Assembly (NCBI GenBank): GCA_002344965.1 | Contig: DDUU01000014.1 | Location: 1-60,016 of the forward strand | Direction of reading: 5' to 3' | Origin: Candidatus Tepidiaquacellales bacterium UBA2330 | GTDB lineage: Bacteria > Bacteroidota > Ignavibacteria > Tepidaquicellales > Tepidaquicellaceae | DNA length: 60,016 nt | Part shown: positions 54,777 to 60,016 of the stretch, one piece after another | How positions within the stretch are numbered: position 1 is the stretch's first letter | Layout of the letters: every line of letters starts with the position of its first letter | The notes under the pieces: generated by a model | What the model saw: only the letters and a program-made list of their open reading frames with translations | Database searches by the model: none | What the model was told of the DNA's origin: nothing | Made by a program: the position numbers and the translations under genes

Positions 54777-55120
54777 CCACCCCTTCGGGGTTTAAATTGA
54801 CGTTGTAAAAAACTGTCACCATTCTAAAAAAAATGACACCCCTTCGGGGTTTGAATTTTAAAACTCCAATTTCAAAAACCCCGAAGGGGTGAAATTATAT
54901 TAGAAACAAAATCATATTCCACAAACCCCGAAGGAGTGAAATTATATTAGAAATATTTTTACAAACCCCGAAGGGGTGAAATTATATTAGAAACAAAATC
55001 ATATTCCACAAACCCCGAAGGAGTGAAATTATATTAGAAACAAAATCATATTTTACAAACCCCGAAGGGGTGAAATTATATTAGAAACAAAATACAAACC
55101 CCGAAGAGGTGATATTATAA
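54777..55120. repeat. Cluster of short palindromic repeats (6 direct, 2 inverted copies)
   Basis: Eight copies of a 13-base hairpin ACCCC-GAA-GGGGT occupy the 360-bp gap between the O-methyltransferase and the transposase. Six are direct, with cores starting at 54878, 54925, 54965, 55012, 55059 and 55098; two are inverted (54779-54791 and 54838-54850). The direct copies share a longer unit of about 47 bp with the tail TGAAATTATATTAGAAA and then ACAAAATCATATT. Spacings are 47, 40, 47, 47 and 39 bp. The stem base alternates GGGGT/GGAGT in the first five copies, and the last is GAGGT, suggesting duplication of a two-repeat block. The inverted copies keep only a diverged tail. Confidence 0.92.
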
Positions 55121-55129
55121 TTGTTAATA

Positions 55130-55591
55130 TTATTCAATCCAATCAAACAAATATTTTTCATTATGATCCACCTCAAATTTTTCCAAAAATTCAAAATATT
55201 CTTCGCGAAAAGTTTTTTTCATGTGATGTTTTTCCTGATTTAAAATATAATTGTAAACATTTTTAATATGAGACTGCGAATATGAAAATGCTCCGTATCC
55301 ATTCTGCCATGAAAATTTTCTGTTTAAAAAACCATTCTCGTTAATGAAATTTGTTGAATTATTCTTAATGTCTCTTACTAAATCTGAAATTCTCATTGAA
55401 GGTTTTAAGCCAACGAAAACATGAATATGATCAGGCATTCCGTTTACAATTATTGACTTTTGCTCTTTGCCGGTTATTATTCCGGAAATGTATTTGTTCA
55501 GTTCCTCTTTCCATTCTTTCTGTATCAGATTTTGTCTGCATTTAACAGCAAATACAATCTGAATATAAATTTGCGAAAATGTTCCTGCCAT
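55130..55591 (-). CDS. tnpA: Y1 transposase, IS200/IS605 TnpA (RAYT-like)
   Basis: A 153-residue single-strand DNA transposase of the Y1 HUH family. The HUH motif is MPDHIHVFVGL near residue 52, and the catalytic Tyr lies in the region FSYSQSHIKNVYNYILNQE near 103-118. The protein starts MAGTFSQIYIQIVFAVKCR and ends with the EEYFEFLEKFEVDHNEKYLF segment typical of the Bacteroidota version of this family. No accessory tnpB is present. Its stop lies next to a block of short palindromes, and a 9-bp hairpin sits upstream of its start. This arrangement resembles REP-associated transposases that act on small palindromes. Confidence 0.92.
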   Translation of the reverse strand: MAGTFSQIYIQIVFAVKCRQNLIQKEWKEELNKYISGIITGKEQKSIIVNGMPDHIHVFVGLKPSMRISDLVRDIKNNSTNFINENGFLNRKFSWQNGYGAFSYSQSHIKNVYNYILNQEKHHMKKTFREEYFEFLEKFEVDHNEKYLFDWIE

Positions 55592-55639
55592 ATTTATTCT
55601 GCTTTAATTTTATAAAAAGATATTTCAATTCCGATTTTT

Positions 55640-55660
55640 ATTCTATTTTGTAAATAGAAT
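55640..55660. repeat. Hairpin upstream of the Y1 transposase gene
   Basis: A 9-bp perfect stem ATTCTATTT / AAATAGAAT with loop TGT, about 50 bp upstream of the tnpA start. It could be the left-end hairpin of an IS200-like unit or a weak terminator. The 255-bp gap to comEA otherwise shows nothing I can assign. Confidence 0.4.
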
Positions 55661-55852
55661 AAAATTTTTTACGGTTCTGAATATAATAATTCAAACATTC
55701 CAATTCTATTTGAAAATCAGCACAGTAATAATGGTTTAATCAAGGAATCAGGAAAATCAGGGTTCAGAACATTTCATATAACAGTTTTATAAAAGTTTTA
55801 GAATTACTATTTTTGAACTGAGATTATGTTTAATTTTAATGTATGATTGATT

Positions 55853-56386
55853 ATGAAAGATATTATGAAAACATTTGCAGGAAGCATCGCCAAATCAATT
55901 TCATTTACAAAAAGCGAGATCAGGGTTATTCTTTTTATTTCAATTTCAGTAACAGCGGGATTTTCCGTTAAGTATTACAAATCCCTTTCGGAAGATAGAG
56001 TAATTACGGCTTATGATTTTTCCCGCTCCGACAGCGTATTCAGGGAAAAATCCATGAAAATATATGCGGGAAATAAAAATGAGAACACGCAGAATACAGC
56101 GGATGAAAGGAGTGTTTATAAAATGCTCGAAGCATCCGGTGACTCGGTCAGACGAATTGAAAAATTATCTGCTGATAATGAACCGCCTGATTTTACAGTA
56201 GATCTGAATACAGCCGGGATAGAAGAGCTAACGGAGCTGCCCGGCGTTGGCGAAGCGATTGCTGAGAGAATTATTTCTTACAGAAACGCAAATAAGCGAT
56301 TTATAAATATCAGCGAACTGATGAAAGTAAAAGGCATCGGCAGGAAAAAATTTGATAAAATGAAAAAGTATTTAAAAGCGGATTAA
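55853..56386 (+). CDS. ComEA-like helix-hairpin-helix DNA-binding protein
   Basis: A 177-residue protein with one N-terminal transmembrane segment (about 24-42, VILFISISVTAGFSV), a variable linker, and a C-terminal tandem helix-hairpin-helix domain (about 115-177: VDLNTAGIEELTELPGVGEA, then INISELMKVKGIGRKKFDKM). This is the architecture of ComEA, the membrane-anchored receptor that binds incoming DNA in natural transformation. I chose ATG 55853 over TTG 55847, which would add only two residues. It starts an operon with a PilM-like gene, rsmD and coaD. Confidence 0.85.
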   Translation: MKDIMKTFAGSIAKSISFTKSEIRVILFISISVTAGFSVKYYKSLSEDRVITAYDFSRSDSVFREKSMKIYAGNKNENTQNTADERSVYKMLEASGDSVRRIEKLSADNEPPDFTVDLNTAGIEELTELPGVGEAIAERIISYRNANKRFINISELMKVKGIGRKKFDKMKKYLKAD

Positions 56387-56396
56387 TTAAAACGGT

Positions 56397-57278
56397 TTGA
56401 AAAGGATTAACTTAGGATTTTGCGGTAATAATCTGAGAATTATGGAACTCTCCGAAACCGGAGAGATCAGCAGACTTGAAGAAGTAACGTTAAGCTTCAA
56501 TCTTGAGAATGACAGGCTGCTCAAAAAAAACAAAAAGGAATATCTCGAAGAGTTTTCAGAGATGATGCATGACATAACAGATGCAAGTCTTGAGCCAATT
56601 GAAGCGAATATTCTCATAGATACAGGTCTGGCATTTTTGAATATCATACCGGTTGATTTCAGCGAAAAAAATTCTAATATAAATTCTCATATTCTCCGCG
56701 ACCTTTCCAATTATTTTCCGGATTCTCAGAAGGATTTCAATCTGAAATGCGTACGTCTGAATCATCATACCGTAAGCGAAAGCATTGATGAAGTGCTTAT
56801 GATCGCCGTCAGTAAAATTAAAACCGAATTTCTTAAAAGCATTTGCAACAGCTGTAATATTATTATAAAAAAAATTGAAATAGACCAGTTCGCCGTCGAA
56901 AAATATATACGGTTCAAAAGAAATCCGGCTAAAGCTTTTCTGATAGTCGGATTCAGAAACAACAGACTTGACGTTAGTCTTATATTCAAAGGTGTTTTAA
57001 AATATTATAGTTTTGAGATCACGGAAAGAAATAATTTCAGACTGTCGCTGCTGCGGCAGCTGAATTTTTTCACAGAAAATTTCGGCGGCTTAAAAATCAG
57101 CGACATCAGCATTTACGGTGAAGAGAAGATCACCGAGCTGAATGATTTTCTTAAAGAATGTATCAGAAGCATCCCGGGTCTCGGGATAAATGTGGATCTT
57201 CTTTATGACACGGGAATTCACGAAAGCAAATACGCTCCGCTGTACGGACTTGCCGTAAGCGGCGAAAATACTGCATGA
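56397..57278 (+). CDS. PilM/actin-like ATPase-fold protein (probable)
   Basis: A 293-residue protein that I assign only tentatively. The N-terminus (RINLGFCGNNLRIMELSETG) resembles the phosphate-1 strand of PilM/EpsL actin-like proteins, and the middle region has KKIEIDQFAVEKYIRFKRN followed by AFLIVGFRNNRLDVSLIFKG, as in PilM (Asp-x-x-x-Phe-Ala then a second beta-hairpin). It lacks a transmembrane segment. The start is TTG, 10 bp after the comEA-like stop, and the stop overlaps rsmD by 4 bp. Next to a ComEA homolog, a role in a type IV pilus or DNA-uptake machine is plausible, but no pilin, PilN or ATPase gene is in view. Confidence 0.55.
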   Translation: MKRINLGFCGNNLRIMELSETGEISRLEEVTLSFNLENDRLLKKNKKEYLEEFSEMMHDITDASLEPIEANILIDTGLAFLNIIPVDFSEKNSNINSHILRDLSNYFPDSQKDFNLKCVRLNHHTVSESIDEVLMIAVSKIKTEFLKSICNSCNIIIKKIEIDQFAVEKYIRFKRNPAKAFLIVGFRNNRLDVSLIFKGVLKYYSFEITERNNFRLSLLRQLNFFTENFGGLKISDISIYGEEKITELNDFLKECIRSIPGLGINVDLLYDTGIHESKYAPLYGLAVSGENTA

Positions 57279-57802
57279 GAATTATTTCAGGCATTTACAA
57301 AGGAAGAAAACTTGTTTCTCCCGATACGAAAAAAGTCAGACCGACTTCGGACAGAGCGAAGGAAACTTTGTTTAACATTCTGAATAACATTATAGACTTC
57401 GAAGGTATGAGCTGTCTTGATCTTTTCTGCGGATCGGGAGCTCTCGGACTAGAAGCTGTTTCGCGCGGCGCGGAGAAATGCGTTTTTGCTGACAGAGATA
57501 TCAGCACTGTTTTGAAAAACATTTCAGTCTTAAAAGCTGAAGAGAATTGCTTTACTTACAATGGCGATGCCGTAAATTACATTTCTTCCGTAAGTGAAAA
57601 ATTTGATCTGATATTCTGCGATCCGCCTTATGACTTTGATAAATATGATGAGATTATCGCTGCAGCTTCCAAAGCCGGTTCGTTCCTTGCGCTGGAGCAT
57701 TCGGATAAATTTATGCTGAACAAAGAATTTGAAAAATATCTGATGAGAAAAAATAAAACAGGCAGTGTGAATTTTTCCCTGCTGGATTTTAAATTAAACT
57801 AA
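57275..57802 (+). CDS. rsmD: 16S rRNA (guanine966-N2)-methyltransferase
   Basis: The RsmD family, 175 residues. N-terminal signature RIISGIYKGRKLVSP and RPTSDRAKETLFNIL, SAM motif DLFCGSGALGLEAVSRGA near 48, and the catalytic IFCDPPYDF near 111. The start overlaps the PilM-like stop (ATGA) and its stop overlaps coaD by one base (TAATG). The rsmD-coaD pairing is widespread. Confidence 0.96.
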   Translation: MRIISGIYKGRKLVSPDTKKVRPTSDRAKETLFNILNNIIDFEGMSCLDLFCGSGALGLEAVSRGAEKCVFADRDISTVLKNISVLKAEENCFTYNGDAVNYISSVSEKFDLIFCDPPYDFDKYDEIIAAASKAGSFLALEHSDKFMLNKEFEKYLMRKNKTGSVNFSLLDFKLN

Positions 57803-58287
57803 TGAAAAAAATCATTGCAATTTATCCCGGCACTTTTGATCCTGTTACTAACGGTCATCTTGATATTATAGAAAGGGCTTCGGAATTATTTACTGAAGTC
57901 ATTGTGTCAATTGCCGTTAACCGGAATAAAAAACCGATGTTTGAAAATGAGGAAAGACTTGATATGCTTAAAAACGTTACACGACATCTCGGAAATGTGA
58001 AAGTTGATTCATTCGAAGGACTGCTGGTTAGATATGCGGAAAGAATGAAAGCGAATGTAATGATAAGAGGGCTCCGCGCTGTATCGGATTTTGAATATGA
58101 ATTTCAGATGTCGCTTACGAATAAGAAACTGAATCCCGGGATCAATACAATTTTTATGATGCCGAATGAGAAATATACATATCTGAATTCATCGCTTGTA
58201 AGAGAGCTTGCGTCTTATAATGCAAACGTAGATGAGTTTATACCGCCCTATGTTTTGAAAAAACTAAAAGAAAAATTCGGTTACTGA
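57802..58287 (+). CDS. coaD: Phosphopantetheine adenylyltransferase
   Basis: Catalyses the fourth step of coenzyme A synthesis, ATP plus 4'-phosphopantetheine to dephospho-CoA. The 161-residue protein has the nucleotidyltransferase motifs YPGTFDPVTNGHLDIIERAS (T/HxGH) and MPNEKYTYLNSSLVRELASY near 120, with RGLRAVSDFEYEFQMSLTN near 91. It directly follows rsmD (1-bp overlap) and ends the operon. Confidence 0.97.
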   Translation: MKKIIAIYPGTFDPVTNGHLDIIERASELFTEVIVSIAVNRNKKPMFENEERLDMLKNVTRHLGNVKVDSFEGLLVRYAERMKANVMIRGLRAVSDFEYEFQMSLTNKKLNPGINTIFMMPNEKYTYLNSSLVRELASYNANVDEFIPPYVLKKLKEKFGY

Positions 58288-58289
58288 TA

Positions 58290-58787
58290 TCAGTTCGTGA
58301 ATATTGTCGAAAGATCCGTGCTTTTGTAATTTCCGCTCTTAAAAAAATCTATCATTTCCGTAAAATCTTCTTCGCTTATAAATCCTGAAATATTAATAAC
58401 TTCGTCGCCGTTGTATTTGAATTTAATAATGCTGCCGTCCGGGTTCATAAACGAAAATGAAGGATAACCGGTGCCTCCGAATAATTTAGCCAGTTCGGAA
58501 GTGGAGTATGATTTCCCGTTATAATTATATTTTCCGCTTTGATCAATATTGAGTCTTATAAAAACAATTCCGCTTAAAGCTGATTTAACTCTTTCGGTTG
58601 AAAGCACTTCAGCATCCATTTTTTTGCTCCAGTTATCAGAATCCGAATAGACATCAAGCAGGACCATCTTTCCGCTTGATTTGGCTTCTTTTAATCCTGC
58701 GTCGAACCCTACGGAGTTTTGTGATCTGGCGGTTGTGAAAGCTGTTAAAAAAATTAATACAGCTGCTGATAATTTTATTGTTTTCAT
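58290..58787 (-). CDS. Secreted thioredoxin-fold protein without cysteines
   Basis: A 165-residue protein with a signal peptide (1-23, ending ARSQ) and a thioredoxin-like domain of the Thioredoxin_7 type: GLKEAKSSGKMVLLDVYSD, then DNWSKKMDAEVLS, a cis-Pro loop TGYPSFSFMNPDG near 106-118, and a C-terminal helix. The usual active-site CxxC is replaced: the four positions read DNWS (51-54) where relatives have CGWC. No cysteine occurs anywhere in the protein, so it cannot be a thiol oxidoreductase. A chaperone or binding role is possible. Convergent with coaD, 2 bp apart. Confidence 0.82.
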   Translation of the reverse strand: MKTIKLSAAVLIFLTAFTTARSQNSVGFDAGLKEAKSSGKMVLLDVYSDSDNWSKKMDAEVLSTERVKSALSGIVFIRLNIDQSGKYNYNGKSYSTSELAKLFGGTGYPSFSFMNPDGSIIKFKYNGDEVINISGFISEEDFTEMIDFFKSGNYKSTDLSTIFTN

Positions 58788-59002
58788 TTTAATTAAATTT
58801 TTATTGCAGTCCTTGAACAGTAAAAAATACTAAATGTTTCCTGTAAATACAAACTTAAAGTAAAATTTTTTTTGCTCTGTGATTGCTATAAAAATAAGTT
58901 TGTTTTTGAAACACAATTGATCTATATTGTAATATAAAAATAGAATCTATGTTCTTTCAAATTAAATTCTTTTTTAAAGCATTAAAAAATAGGAAGCAGA
59001 AT

Positions 59003-60016
59003 ATGAAAAACTTTACTTTATTTTTAAAAATCATAATAGCGTTGCATTCCCAGTCCGTAAATGCACAATTGCTGGATCATCTTTATCTCGATGAACTAAA
59101 CAATCAAGCTTGCGGGACAGAAGAACAAGCCGGAGTTTTTTCTAGATTTCCTGTAGATAATGATACTTTAAGGATTTTAGTAGTTTTTGCGCGTTTCCCG
59201 AATGATACATGGGACCCACCTTATCCAAATCATGCAACACAATATTGGCCAAATTCAGTCGGCACAAATTTGCCGTCTTGGGCAACTTCTATTATAAAGC
59301 CAAATACACAAAACATTGGAACTTCAAACATGACGGCATTTTTCAGAGATGCAAGTCTTAACAAATTCTTTGTTATAGGTGATGTACATCCGAATTTATA
59401 TATTTTTCATAACAACAGCACATACTATCACTCAGATAGTAATAGACACATTGGGTTCGCTGTTAAAGAATTACTACAGAATTTAGATAATGAAATTGAC
59501 TATTCACTATACGATAAATTTGCTCCTAATGATCCAATAAACAAACGACATCCTGACGGTCAGGTAGATTTTATTTTGGTTGTTTTTCGATTTCTATTAG
59601 GAACAGAATCCGGAACAAACTCAGGGGTAGCTGCTTTGGGAGGGACAAGTGGAAATTTTGGAGGGGGAGTCACTCAAATAACATTAGATGGTAAAGTAAT
59701 TACAGCAGAATCTTGTTTTGATAATGGAAGCGGAGCAATTTCAACACAAAGAACCCCTTGGACATATAATATTAATAATCACGAACTTGCTCACTATATT
59801 TGGGGCGGTCATAGAAATGAACTTGGCTAATTTAATATAATGAACACTAATGGAAATTCGTTTCCTAGCGCTGACGAAAGAGAGGATTTGGGTTGGTCAA
59901 CTCCTGCCTATACTCCAACCGCAAACTCTACGATAATTTTGCAAGATTATTCTACAACAGGTCAATATATAAAAATTACCCAAGGCTCAAACCTAAGTAC
60001 ACGACAATAATTTTGT
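59003..60016 (+). pseudogene. M6-like secreted metalloprotease, frame broken by two TAA codons, runs off the window
   Basis: Starting at ATG 59003 (signal peptide MKNFTLFLKIIIALHSQSVNA; AGGAAG upstream) the frame encodes an M6-type protease: LRILVVFARFPND, MTAFFRDASLNKFF, HPDGQVDFILVVFR and the zinc motif NNHELAHYIWGGH. TAA occurs at 59828-59830, but the same frame continues with recognisable family sequence (NIMNTNGNSF, then DEREDLGWS) to a second TAA at 60008-60010, after STRQ and before Phe. Two stops inside conserved protein mark a decaying gene or sequence errors. It would also start at 58949 if the signal peptide were ignored, which I think less likely. Confidence 0.8.

Noticed and set aside
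54777..55120. CRISPR array candidate from regular repeats
   Set aside because: The sequences between the hairpins are repeats themselves rather than unique spacers, the repeat core is only 13 bases, two copies are inverted, and no cas genes are nearby.
59003..60016. Stop-codon reassignment (TAA read as an amino acid)
   Set aside because: All other genes in the window end at TAA, TAG or TGA in normal positions, so decay or error in one gene is simpler.

Overview
The window is AT-rich bacterial DNA that I place in the Ignavibacteria/Ignavibacteriota branch of the Bacteroidota-Chlorobiota group. The main evidence is a set of seven intact secreted proteins that end in the same roughly 80-residue C-terminal sorting domain of the type IX secretion system (T9SS), with the core NYPNPFNP. 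Supporting signs are a DUF5686 outer-membrane protein, a dockerin-like C-terminal module of the kind seen in this group, frequent TTG starts and A-rich leaders. Most of the content is chromosomal housekeeping mixed with many surface and secreted proteins.

Layout: 243-2467 holds two tandem T9SS-sorted DNRLRE-type proteins. 2537-6778 (minus) holds asparagine synthase, a hexapeptide acyltransferase and a polysaccharide-deacetylase-like protein, probably surface-glycan genes. 6957-8343 is a complete IS3-family insertion sequence with inverted ends and a 4-bp target duplication. 8508-18825 (plus) carries LemA, a mannose-1-phosphate guanylyltransferase fused to a degenerate phosphomannomutase domain, a PtsN-like EIIA, an M61 peptidase, a T9SS BNR-repeat protein, Der and a YifB/ComM ATPase. 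18834-24213 (minus) carries a LOG-family protein with an apparent non-AUG start, a c-heme beta-barrel protein, a lipoprotein, a T9SS sorting-domain remnant, an M12-type metalloprotease and a lipocalin-like protein. 24392-28561 (plus) holds a beta-helix protein with dockerin-like repeats and an M28 peptidase.

28594-35484 (minus) is the nuoABCDEF part of respiratory complex I, interrupted between nuoB and nuoC by two paralogous T9SS secreted-protein genes with their own terminators. 35655-40486 holds tRNA-Met, rplY, pth, a membrane pyrophosphatase and rsmG. 40483-42888 is the DUF5686 protein. 43006-47118 is a compact glycan operon (flippase, two methyltransferases, glycosyltransferase). 47359-51628 holds an HtrA-like protease with TPRs and a large T9SS subtilase. 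51901-54769 holds small envelope and cytosolic genes.

54777-55660 is a mobile-repeat locus: six direct and two inverted copies of a short palindromic repeat, next to a Y1 (IS200/RAYT-like) transposase gene. 55853-58287 is a tightly coupled comEA-like / PilM-like / rsmD / coaD operon. The right edge holds a thioredoxin-fold protein with no cysteine and an M6-like secreted protease whose frame is broken by two in-frame TAA codons.

Together the genes describe a respiring bacterium (complex I, proton-pumping pyrophosphatase) that invests heavily in secreted hydrolases and surface glycans. I did not find a defence island, CRISPR array, prophage or biosynthetic cluster. The most unusual signals are the palindromic-repeat/Y1-transposase locus, a second dispersed hairpin family, the split nuo operon and the comEA/PilM-like pairing.
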